Assembly (NCBI RefSeq): GCF_900111565.1
Contig: NZ_FOIK01000005.1
Location: forward strand, 124,001-188,000
Length of the DNA: 64,000 nucleotides
Source: Paenibacillus sp. NFR01
Lineage (GTDB): Bacteria; Bacillota; Bacilli; Paenibacillales; Paenibacillaceae
Reading direction: 5' to 3'
Part shown: piece by piece, positions 25,007-33,289 of the stretch
Layout: each line of letters starts with the position of its first letter
Numbering within the stretch: position 1 is the stretch's first letter
Translations under genes and position numbers: made by a program
The notes under the pieces: generated by a model
What the model was told of the DNA's origin: nothing
What the model saw: only the letters and a program-made list of their open reading frames with translations
Databases searched by the model: none

Positions 25007-26767
25007 ATGAAAAAAATCATAAACAAGCCGGAATCGATGGTAAGAGAAATGTGCAAAGGACTGGTGCTGGCCCATCCGAGTCTTGCGTTCGACAGCAAAT
25101 ACAAGGTGATCAAGAAGAAGGCCCTGAATCCCGCTAAGGTGACGCTGATCAGCGGCGGGGGCAGCGGCCATGAGCCGGCCCACGGCGGTTTTGTCGGAAG
25201 CGGGATGCTGGATGCCGCCGTATGCGGGGATATTTTTGCTTCCCCGTCGCAGATTCAGGTGTATCAGGCCATCCGCCAGGCGGCAGGCCGCAAGGGAACC
25301 TTGTTGATCATCAAGAATTACAGCGGCGACATGATGAATTTCAAGAATGCGGCTTATCTGGCGGGCGAAGACGGCATCGAGGTGGATTACGTTAAAGTCG
25401 ACGATGATATCGCCGTGGAAGACAGCCTCTACACGGTGGGCAAAAGAGGCGTGGCCGGAACGGTGCTGGTGCACAAAATCGCCGGCGCGGCCGCGGAGCG
25501 GGGTATGTCCCTTGGCGAAGTGAAGGCGGCCGCCCAGAAGGCGATCGACCATACCCGCAGTATCGGATTCGCCCTGACCTCCTGCACGGTGCCGGCCAAG
25601 GGCACGCCGACCTTTGAGCTTGGAGTGGGGGAAATGGAGTACGGCGTCGGCATTCACGGCGAACCGGGCATCCGCAAGGAACCGATGGTAACCGCCGACG
25701 AATTGGCGGAGCGGATGGTGTCCGCCTTGCTGGGCAGCTTGAACCCGGATGGCGCCGGCGGCATCGAAGTCGCTCTGCTGGTCAACGGATTCGGCGCCAC
25801 GCCGCTTCAGGAGCTGTACCTGCTGAACCATTCGGTCATGCGCGAGCTGGCCGCCCGGCAGGTCACGGTCCACAAAGTGCTGGTCGGCAACTTCATGACG
25901 AGCATCGACATGGCGGGAGCTTCCGTTTCGCTCATGAAGCTGGACGATCCATTAAAAGAATTGCTGGCCGACGCCTGCGAGACTCCGGCGCTGGTCCTGC
26001 ATGGGCCGCTGGAGCCGGTCGCCTATGCGGAATCCGCTTCCGAGCCGGAGGCGGTGCAGGAGGTATCCTATAAATGCGAGACGAGCGAACAGCATGCGGC
26101 CATTGACGGCGATAAACTGTCATTGCTTAATCTGGTGTACCGCGTCGATAAAATGAGCGAGATCATCATCGAGAACGAGGTGCCGTTCTGCGAGTTGGAC
26201 GCCCATGCCGGAGACGGCGATTTCGGCATGAGCGTGGCCAAGGGCTTCAAGCAACTGAAAGCCGAGTGGAGCGAGATTACCGCAAACCACGCGGCCGATA
26301 TGGGAAGCTTTCTGGATGCATGCTCGCTGGTCATTATGGAGCACTGCGGCGGCGCCTCCGGCCCGATCTGGGGCTCGGCGTTCCGGGCTGCGGGCAAATA
26401 TGCCGGTACCCGGACAGAGCTAACCATCCATGAAGTGGCGGAGATGATGTCTGTCGTAGTCAAGGGCATTCAAGACACCGGCGAGCGGGCCTTCGGTCGG
26501 GGCGCCGTGGTCGGTGACAAAACGCTGATCGACGCGCTGGTTCCCTATGCGGAGTCGTGGCGGAACAGTGCCGAACAAGGCGACGATTTCCGCACGGCTT
26601 CGGCGAAAGCGGCGGATGCCGCCGTGGAAGGCGCGAAACAGACCGGAACCATCGTAGCCCGGATGGGCCGGGCCGGTGCAGTAGGCGAGCGGAGCCTCGG
26701 GTATCCCGATGCCGGAGCCTTTGCGCTGGGCGTAATCTTCACCGGGCTGGCGAAGATTAGCCAGTAG
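25007..26767 (+). CDS. Dihydroxyacetone kinase (DhaK-DhaL fusion, ATP type)
   Basis: 586 residues. The DhaK domain (1-330) has the GGGSGHEPAH loop and the substrate-binding histidine in GVGIHGEPGIRKEP. A short linker leads to the DhaL domain (about 375-586) with the nucleotide/metal motif LDAHAGDGDFGMSVAKGF and GGASGPIWGSAF. Fusion of K and L in one chain is typical of ATP-dependent kinases, in contrast to the three-subunit PTS-dependent form; no DhaM is present. It makes dihydroxyacetone phosphate for glycolysis from the product of the upstream GldA. Confidence 0.94.
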   Translation: MKKIINKPESMVREMCKGLVLAHPSLAFDSKYKVIKKKALNPAKVTLISGGGSGHEPAHGGFVGSGMLDAAVCGDIFASPSQIQVYQAIRQAAGRKGTLLIIKNYSGDMMNFKNAAYLAGEDGIEVDYVKVDDDIAVEDSLYTVGKRGVAGTVLVHKIAGAAAERGMSLGEVKAAAQKAIDHTRSIGFALTSCTVPAKGTPTFELGVGEMEYGVGIHGEPGIRKEPMVTADELAERMVSALLGSLNPDGAGGIEVALLVNGFGATPLQELYLLNHSVMRELAARQVTVHKVLVGNFMTSIDMAGASVSLMKLDDPLKELLADACETPALVLHGPLEPVAYAESASEPEAVQEVSYKCETSEQHAAIDGDKLSLLNLVYRVDKMSEIIIENEVPFCELDAHAGDGDFGMSVAKGFKQLKAEWSEITANHAADMGSFLDACSLVIMEHCGGASGPIWGSAFRAAGKYAGTRTELTIHEVAEMMSVVVKGIQDTGERAFGRGAVVGDKTLIDALVPYAESWRNSAEQGDDFRTASAKAADAAVEGAKQTGTIVARMGRAGAVGERSLGYPDAGAFALGVIFTGLAKISQ

Positions 26768-26816
26768 CGAGTAATTTACGAGCGGATCAGGAAGGATTCA
26801 CAAGTGATACACGAGC

Positions 26817-26856
26817 AAACAAACCAGGCCTACCTCGCGGTAGGCCTGGTTTGTTT
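26817..26856. terminator. Perfect 18-bp bidirectional terminator after the dihydroxyacetone kinase
   Basis: AAACAAACCAGGCCTACC and its exact complement with a TCGC loop; the T-rich 3' arm (TTTGTTT) serves both strands. It separates the kinase from the convergent helicase gene. Confidence 0.88.
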
Positions 26857-26906
26857 GGCAACGGACTGCGGAGGCGCGTGCCTGCTCTGCAGCCGTGCCC
26901 GCAGAT

Positions 26907-29363
26907 TTACACGGGCACTTCCCGGGTGCTGCGCTCCATCGGCGCCGCGCACAGCGGGCAGGGCTTCGCCGCAAGCCGGTCGTCGGCCCCGCCCGGCTTG
27001 ATCCGCGTCCAGCCCGGGCAGGCCGCGCCGGTACAGGCCCATACCGGAACGGTATGGGTCCTTGCCGGCGCAGCGGCGCCGCCGCCGTGCTCCCGGCGGC
27101 GGTGTTCCCCCGTCGCCGCGGTCCCCGGCGACGACATGGACGCGCGGGCGAAGCCGCGCGTCCGGGGCTCCGCATCGCTGTGAAACGCGATGCGGCCCGC
27201 GGCCCCGCCGGCTGCAGCTCCGGCGGGGCTTGAGCCGGTTCCGGCCGGGGTCTCCGGCCGGAACGCCGACAGCATAAAGCGGGAGACCTCCGCCTTACGC
27301 CCGCGGTGCTGGGCCGGGGAGCTGATGTACAGCTCTTCCCGGGCCCGCGTCACCGCCACATAGGCGAGCCGGCGCTCCTCCTCGAGCGCGGCGAAGCCGG
27401 CTTCCTTGCTGTCGCCCGCGGAAGCTCCATCTCCGGCTGCTTTGCCGTCGATTACCACCACGCTTCGGCCCTTCTTGCGCTCCTTCGGCCGGAGCGCCTC
27501 CAGCGCTGAGCTATGCGGCAGAATGCCCTCGGACGCGCCGATGAGGAACACGACGGGGAATTCCAGCCCTTTGGATTTGTGGATCGTCATCAGCGCGATC
27601 CGGTCGCCCTGTTCCTCCTGCCCCTGGCGGCGGCTTGCCTGATTGCGTTCGGCGAGCATCCCAATGAAGTCGAGGAAGGCCGGGATGTCGGCGAACCGTT
27701 CCGCCGATGTCTCCAGCTCGTCGAGCATTTCGTTCAGCATCTCGCGGTGCAGCGTCGCCTGATGCCGTTCGCTCGCTTCGATGAAATGATCGTAGAAATC
27801 GCCGCGGATACGCCGGATCGCCTGCACCGGCGTCAGGGCGGCCAGTGCGCGGATCAGCTCCAGCCGTTCGCGCAGCTTGGCGACCTTGAACTCGGCCATG
27901 CCCGGCAGCGTCGTCAGATGGATCAGCGGCCCTTGCTTCGGCTGCGCGGCTTCCATCCGGCGGATATGCTCCATCCCGGCCTCGCGGCTAATGTACAACG
28001 TTGGCAGAATTGATTCCATGGCGGTGAAGTTGCGCCGGTTCATCGCCAGCCGCAAATGGTCGAGCACCGGCACGATCAGCCAATGCTCGTAGATCAGCTG
28101 GCCTTCCCCGTAGTCGATATAGGGGATGTCCCGCAGCAGCAGCTGCTCCAGAAGCGCACGGTTGCTGCTGGAAGAGCGGTACAGCAGGGCGTAATCCCGG
28201 TATGCGCGGTCACTCTGGCCGACTTTGTCCACGATATGGTTCAGAATCAGCTCCGCTTCCTCATCCGCCGTTTGCGGCCGCATGTACCGCGGCTTGCACC
28301 CGCCGGAAACGGCGGCCTGCAGCGTTTTGGAGAGACGCCGCCGGTTGTGGCGGATAATGCCGTTGCCCAGGCCGACGATGGCCGGGCCGGAGCGGTAGTT
28401 GATATCGAGCGTGACCACCTTGGCTCCCGGATACTGCTTGTCGAAATCAAGAATGAATTCGCTGCGCGCCCCGTTGAACGAATAAATCGTCTGGTCGTCA
28501 TCTCCGACGACCATCAGGTTGTTGTGCGGCTGGGCCAGCATCCGCACCAGCTCGTATTGCAGGGCGTTGGTGTCCTGGAATTCATCGACCATGACATATT
28601 GGAATTGCGTTTGCAGCTCCTCCAGCAGCCGGGGCTGCGCTTTGAGCATCCGGTAGGCGAGCAGCAGCACATCGTCGAAATCGATTTTGAATTGTTCGTT
28701 TTTCCATTCCTCGTACCGCAGGAGCACGGCTTTCATCTCCTGCTCGCCGGGCGTCGCTTCGGGAAGATCGGCCGGCTCGCCGATGTTCATTTTGCAGCCG
28801 GACAGCAGAGCCAGCAGCGTTTCCGGTGGATAGGCATCCTTCGGCAGCCCGAATTCGCGCATAATCTGCTTCAGCACGATATGCTGGCGGCGGGTATCGG
28901 AGAAGATGTCCTGTCGTACGCCCTGCCGCCGCAGGAAGTACAGGAAAAACGAGTGGAACGTGCGGGCCTGAAGCCGTCCGGCTTCGGCTGAGGTCACGCC
29001 GGGCAGCAGGGCGATGCGCTCGCGCATCTCCGCCGCCGCTTTGCTGGAGAACGTCAGCAGCAGCAGCCGGCTCGGCGAAATGCCGCGTACGGCGAGCAAA
29101 TACCCGGTGCGGCAGATCAGCACCGAGGTTTTGCCCGAACCGGCTCCGGCCAGCGTCAGCAGCGGGCCTTCGTGATGGCGAACCGCCGCGATCTGCGGCG
29201 GATTGAGCAGAATGCCCGCCGCTTCGAGCCGGCGGAAATACGCCGCGTCCTCCGCTCCCGCGGAGACGCTGTCGCGGCTGGTTCGCTCCGCCGCGACCGC
29301 CGCCCGGGGAATCTGCTCCCCGGCGGCGCCGGCCGGGATATGTTGAAAGATCAGTTTATTCAT
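26907..29363 (-). CDS. UvrD/PcrA-like superfamily 1 helicase with C-terminal zinc-finger-like motif
   Basis: 818 residues. SF1A helicase motifs in order: Q motif LNPPQIAAVRH, Walker A GAGSGKT, DEFQDT, GDDDQTIYSFNGA, NYRSG, motif V (ALMTIHKSKGLEFPVVFLIG) and motif VI (AYVAVTRAREELYIS). After the helicase core a low-complexity Ala/Gly/Pro tail leads to C-x4-C and CPLC pairs (ACTGAACPGW ... KPCPLC), a likely zinc ribbon. It unwinds DNA 3'-5' in repair or replication restart. It is smaller than some PcrA/AddA proteins and has a distinct tail, so it is probably a paralogue. ATG at 29363 follows AGGTGA by 7 nt. Confidence 0.9.
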   Translation of the reverse strand: MNKLIFQHIPAGAAGEQIPRAAVAAERTSRDSVSAGAEDAAYFRRLEAAGILLNPPQIAAVRHHEGPLLTLAGAGSGKTSVLICRTGYLLAVRGISPSRLLLLTFSSKAAAEMRERIALLPGVTSAEAGRLQARTFHSFFLYFLRRQGVRQDIFSDTRRQHIVLKQIMREFGLPKDAYPPETLLALLSGCKMNIGEPADLPEATPGEQEMKAVLLRYEEWKNEQFKIDFDDVLLLAYRMLKAQPRLLEELQTQFQYVMVDEFQDTNALQYELVRMLAQPHNNLMVVGDDDQTIYSFNGARSEFILDFDKQYPGAKVVTLDINYRSGPAIVGLGNGIIRHNRRRLSKTLQAAVSGGCKPRYMRPQTADEEAELILNHIVDKVGQSDRAYRDYALLYRSSSSNRALLEQLLLRDIPYIDYGEGQLIYEHWLIVPVLDHLRLAMNRRNFTAMESILPTLYISREAGMEHIRRMEAAQPKQGPLIHLTTLPGMAEFKVAKLRERLELIRALAALTPVQAIRRIRGDFYDHFIEASERHQATLHREMLNEMLDELETSAERFADIPAFLDFIGMLAERNQASRRQGQEEQGDRIALMTIHKSKGLEFPVVFLIGASEGILPHSSALEALRPKERKKGRSVVVIDGKAAGDGASAGDSKEAGFAALEEERRLAYVAVTRAREELYISSPAQHRGRKAEVSRFMLSAFRPETPAGTGSSPAGAAAGGAAGRIAFHSDAEPRTRGFARASMSSPGTAATGEHRRREHGGGAAAPARTHTVPVWACTGAACPGWTRIKPGGADDRLAAKPCPLCAAPMERSTREVPV

Positions 29364-29657
29364 CACGTAATCACCTTTTAAAAGTCTATCTAAAAATCAG
29401 CAACCTACACTATACCATTCCCGGGCCGGACTTGTCCTTCCCCATAGCCTATAAACTTCTGGAATTGCCGTCCACCGGCTGTCTTGGTGGACCTTCCGGT
29501 CTGTCCCCTGGTCACAATCGTTTCTTTACAGGTCATCATTCTGGTAGTTGCCGTAAGGCGGAATTTCTAAAATAAAGATAACGGGGCAGAGAAACAGCGG
29601 CGCCCCGGATCTCGCGGATACCACATTTCCTTGAATGAAGAGAGGGGCAATAAAAGG

Positions 29658-31010
29658 ATGAAAAGACAGATTACGCTGGCAACGCTCAGCCTGGTGCTGA
29701 TGGCCGGCCTGGCCGCCTGCGGCAACGACAACAATGCGAATAACAACGGAGGGAACGCTGCTTCCGCCTCAAATGCGCCGCAGGAAACGGCTGCTGCGGG
29801 CAATGAAACTGCATCTAACAACGCGACCGATACCACTGGCGAAACGGCTTCAAGCATGCCGGAAAAACCGAAATCGCTGACGATCTGGCCGGACGCCGAC
29901 GAAGCCAAACTGGCCGTCATCACCGAAATGACCAAGAAATATACCGAACAAACCGGCATCGAGGTCATCATCAACCCGCTGGCGATGAACGATCAGCCGG
30001 AATCGCTGAGCCTGGACGGCCCGGCGGGCAAGGGTCCGGACCTGTTTTACCAGCCGGGCATCGGCAACCTCGTCGTCAAAGGCCTCGTGCAGCCGCTCAA
30101 GGCGGACGACAGCGTACTCGGCATCTACACGCCGGAATCGCTGACTGCGCTCAGCCAGGACGGCACGCTGTACGGTCTGCCGCTCGTCACCGAGACGATT
30201 GCCATGTTCTACAACAAAAAGATTGTGCCGGAAGCGCCGAAGACCATCGCCGATCTGGAGAAGCTGGCCGCGGAAAAAACGAACGCCAAAAAACAGGAGT
30301 ACGGCTTCCTGTTTGAAGGCACCAATTTCTATTATGCCTGGCCGTTTATGGGCGGCAGCGGCGGTTATATTTTCAAGAACGACGGCAGCGGCAAATACGA
30401 CATCCACGATATTGGGCTGAACAAGGAAGGTTCGGTCAAAGGCGTGCAGCTGATCCAGGACTGGTTCACCAAAGGCTACCTGCCGAAAGGCGTTAACGGC
30501 GACATCGTCGGCGGACTGTTCGGCCAAGGCAAAGTCGGCGCGATCATCAACGGACCTTGGGCCGTAGCCGACCTGAAAAAGCAGCTCGGCGACGACCTGG
30601 CGGTCGCTCCGCTTCCGGTACTGGCCGACGGCTCGCATCCGACCACCTTCATTGGGGTCAAAGGCTGGATGCTCTCAAAATTCTCCAAGAGTCCGCAATG
30701 GGCCTCCGATCTGGCGGCGTTCCTGACGAACGAAGAAAACGCGCTGACCTATTTCCAAAAAACCGGCGAAGTGCCTCCAGTGCTGAGCGTGCTGGATAAC
30801 CCGGCCCTGACCGGCGATCCGATCGTGGCGGGCTTCTCCGAGCAAAACAAATACGGCAAGCCGTTCCCGACCGTGCCTGAGCTTGATGCCGTTTGGGATC
30901 CGATGGCCAATGCGCTGAAATTCGCCGCCGAGGGCCAGAACGTGCAGGCTGCGCTGGACGATGCCGTGAAGCAGGTCGAAGACAAGATCAAAATGTCCGG
31001 CGCGAAATAA
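29658..31010 (+). CDS. mdxE: Maltodextrin-binding lipoprotein of an ABC importer (MdxE-like)
   Basis: 450 residues. The signal ends in the lipobox LAAC (residues about 16-19), followed by an Asn/Ala/Thr-rich linker and a family-1 solute-binding fold (SLTIWPDADEAKLAVITEMTKKYTEQTGIEV; KGPDLFYQPG; GLPLVTETIAMFYNKKIV; GAIINGPWAVADL; WMLSKFSKSP). It captures malto-oligosaccharides or related alpha-glucan fragments outside the cell. The ATG at 29658 is used with GAGAGGGG upstream; the earlier TTG (29631) has no site. It heads the alpha-glucan locus. The 294-nt upstream gap holds a G+C-rich 6-bp hairpin (29582-29607) but no clear promoter or cre site. Confidence 0.92.
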   Translation: MKRQITLATLSLVLMAGLAACGNDNNANNNGGNAASASNAPQETAAAGNETASNNATDTTGETASSMPEKPKSLTIWPDADEAKLAVITEMTKKYTEQTGIEVIINPLAMNDQPESLSLDGPAGKGPDLFYQPGIGNLVVKGLVQPLKADDSVLGIYTPESLTALSQDGTLYGLPLVTETIAMFYNKKIVPEAPKTIADLEKLAAEKTNAKKQEYGFLFEGTNFYYAWPFMGGSGGYIFKNDGSGKYDIHDIGLNKEGSVKGVQLIQDWFTKGYLPKGVNGDIVGGLFGQGKVGAIINGPWAVADLKKQLGDDLAVAPLPVLADGSHPTTFIGVKGWMLSKFSKSPQWASDLAAFLTNEENALTYFQKTGEVPPVLSVLDNPALTGDPIVAGFSEQNKYGKPFPTVPELDAVWDPMANALKFAAEGQNVQAALDDAVKQVEDKIKMSGAK

Positions 31011-31026
31011 CAAGTTAGTGAAGATG

Positions 31027-31062
31027 CGGAGAGAGTCCAGGGGGCCTGGCTCTCTCCGTTTT
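31027..31062 (+). terminator. Intra-operon hairpin between mdxE and mdxF
   Basis: CGGAGAGAG/CTCTCTCCG (9 bp) and inner CCAGG/CCTGG (5 bp), followed by TTTT. A partial terminator here would give more binding protein than permease, common in such operons. Confidence 0.75.
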
Positions 31063-31106
31063 ACAGAAACGGACGTCCGTCCCGCCAAGGGAGAAGGAGA
31101 GACATC

Positions 31107-32405
31107 ATGCATGGAAATCCAGTAATTCAATCCGGCCGGACCGGCAGCCAGAACCCGCGCCTCGCGGCGCTGCTGTCGGTCATTCCGGGAATCGGGCAGT
31201 TTTATAACCGCCGGTATATCAAAGGCTTCATTTTGTTTGCGTTGTCCGTCAGTCTGGCCGCTACGCTGATTCCGGCGCTGGCCGGCGGGGTGCAGGGACT
31301 GGTGACGCTCGGGGAACAAATCGGGCAGGACGACTCCCGGACGTTCATCGTCAAGGGGATCTTGTCGGTCATTGTGCTGCTGATCCTTGCCGGCGCGTAT
31401 GCCACCAATATCCGCGACGCCTACCGGGATGCCCGGCGGCTGCAGGAGGGCCAGCGCATTCCTTCGGTGAAGGAAGCGTTCCACGCCGCCTGGGATAAAG
31501 GTTTTCCGTATTATATCGTCGTGCCGAGTTTTATCATGCTGGCGCTGACCGTTATTTTTCCGCTGATCTTCATGGTCTGCCTGGCCTTTACCGACTACAA
31601 CCTCTACAATTCGCCGCCCGGCAATCTGCTGCACTGGGTTAGCTTTGATAATTTCAAGGCGCTGTTCACTGAAGCGATCTGGACGAAAAGCCTGTTCGCC
31701 GTGCTGACCTGGACGGTCGTCTGGACGCTCGGGGCCACGACGCTGCAAATTGCCCTCGGCCTTTTTCTGGCCGTCATCGTGGGCGACAAACGCGTGCGCT
31801 TCAAAAAGCTGATCCGCACCGTGTTCATTCTGCCGTGGGCGGTTCCGTCCTTCATGACCGTGCTTGTGTTCGCCGCGATGTTCAACGACGGCTTCGGGGC
31901 GATTAACCGCGACATTTTATCCCATTTCGGCGTGCTGATTCCTTGGCTGACCGATCCGACCTGGGCCCGTATCGCGATCGTGCTGATTCAGGTATGGCTG
32001 GGATTTCCGTATATTTTTACGCTGTTTACCGGTGTGCTGCAAAGCATCTCCAAGGACTGGTATGAAGCCGCTGAGGTGGACGGGGGAAGCCGGTGGGATA
32101 AATTCCGCTTCATTACCTTCCCGCATGTCATGTACGCGACCGCACCGATCCTGATCATGCAGTATGCGCAAAACTTCAATAACTTCAATATCGTGTACCT
32201 GTTCAACAAGGGCGGTCCGCCGGTCATGGGCCAAAGCGCGGGGGCGACCGACATCATGATTTCCTGGGTGTACACGCTGACCTTTAAAGAGAACAATTTC
32301 AAAATGGCCGCAGCGATATCCATTCTGATGGGCCTTGTGGTGGCGCTGTTCGCGCTGTACCAGTTCCGCAAGACCCGCTCGTTCAAAGAGGAGGGCGTAT
32401 ACTGA
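31107..32405 (+). CDS. mdxF: Maltodextrin ABC transporter permease (MdxF/MalF-like)
   Basis: 432 residues. It carries the MdxF-type N-terminal extension (LLSVIPGIGQFYNRRYIKGFILFALSVSL) before the core six-helix permease. The EAA loop EAAEVDGGSRWDKFRFITFPHV contacts the shared ATPase. Close similarity in layout to Bacillus MdxF (LAWTVVWT and FRTVLILPWAVP-type segments) supports maltodextrin as substrate. No ATPase gene is in the locus, so a housekeeping MsmX-type ATPase is expected to energise it. The stop overlaps the mdxG start by one base. Confidence 0.93.
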   Translation: MHGNPVIQSGRTGSQNPRLAALLSVIPGIGQFYNRRYIKGFILFALSVSLAATLIPALAGGVQGLVTLGEQIGQDDSRTFIVKGILSVIVLLILAGAYATNIRDAYRDARRLQEGQRIPSVKEAFHAAWDKGFPYYIVVPSFIMLALTVIFPLIFMVCLAFTDYNLYNSPPGNLLHWVSFDNFKALFTEAIWTKSLFAVLTWTVVWTLGATTLQIALGLFLAVIVGDKRVRFKKLIRTVFILPWAVPSFMTVLVFAAMFNDGFGAINRDILSHFGVLIPWLTDPTWARIAIVLIQVWLGFPYIFTLFTGVLQSISKDWYEAAEVDGGSRWDKFRFITFPHVMYATAPILIMQYAQNFNNFNIVYLFNKGGPPVMGQSAGATDIMISWVYTLTFKENNFKMAAAISILMGLVVALFALYQFRKTRSFKEEGVY

Positions 32406-33250
32406 TGGGCCGCACGACACTCAAGTCCAAACTCGAGCTCACGGGCATTTATCTGCTGGTGCTTGTGATGTTCGCCGTCATTCTTTATCCGCTGCTGTGG
32501 GCGCTCAGCATGTCGCTGAATCCCGGAACAAGCATGTTCAGCTCGAAAATGATTCCCGACAACCTGACGCTGGAGCATTACCGCTGGCTGTTCAGCGATC
32601 CTTCAAGCGACTACGGGCTCTGGTACAAAAATACGCTGATCGTCGCCGCCATCAACGCCGCCGCTTCGGTCACGGTCGTATCTCTCGTCGCGTATGTGTT
32701 TTCCCGGTTCGATTTTACCGGCCGCAAATACAGCATCTACACCTTTCTGATCCTGCAGATGTTCCCCGTGCTCATGGGGATGGTGGCGATTTACCTGCTG
32801 CTGAACCTCGTCAATCTGCTCGACACGTTCACCGGGCTGATCTTGATTTACGTGTTCGGCGGGCTGCCGATGAACGTATTTCTGGTCAAGGGCTACATGG
32901 ACACGATCCCGCGCGATCTGGACGAGTCGGCAAAAATGGACGGCGCAGGCCACATGACCGTGTTCCGGCGCATCCTGCTGCCGATTGCCAGCCCGATTCT
33001 GGCGGTCGTCGCCTTGTTTACCTTTATGGCGCCGTTTATGGACTTTTTGACCCCGCGCATCATCCTGCGCAGTCCCGAGAAATTCACGCTGGCGCTTGGC
33101 CTCTACAACCTGATCAACGATAAATTCGCCAACAATTTCACCATGTTCTCCGCCGGAACGATACTGATCGCTCTGCCGATCGCCATCGTCTTCCTGTTCC
33201 TGCAGCGGTTTTTGATTACCGGCTTGTCGGAAGGCGCGACCAAGGGCTGA
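32405..33250 (+). CDS. mdxG: Maltodextrin ABC transporter permease (MdxG/MalG-like)
   Basis: 281 residues with six membrane helices: the first near residues 10-32 (GIYLLVLVMFAVILYPLLWALS), the last at ILIALPIAIVFLFLQRFLI. The EAA loop reads ESAKMDGAGHMTVFRRILLPIA. It pairs with MdxF to form the channel. The end LQRFLITGLSEGATKG is the usual MalG C-terminus. It is followed at 39 nt by the GH31 gene, showing that imported sugars are hydrolysed inside. Confidence 0.94.
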   Translation: MGRTTLKSKLELTGIYLLVLVMFAVILYPLLWALSMSLNPGTSMFSSKMIPDNLTLEHYRWLFSDPSSDYGLWYKNTLIVAAINAAASVTVVSLVAYVFSRFDFTGRKYSIYTFLILQMFPVLMGMVAIYLLLNLVNLLDTFTGLILIYVFGGLPMNVFLVKGYMDTIPRDLDESAKMDGAGHMTVFRRILLPIASPILAVVALFTFMAPFMDFLTPRIILRSPEKFTLALGLYNLINDKFANNFTMFSAGTILIALPIAIVFLFLQRFLITGLSEGATKG

Positions 33251-33289
33251 TCTGGGCAATAGCGAAAGTACGGAAGGAGTTTGTTATAC

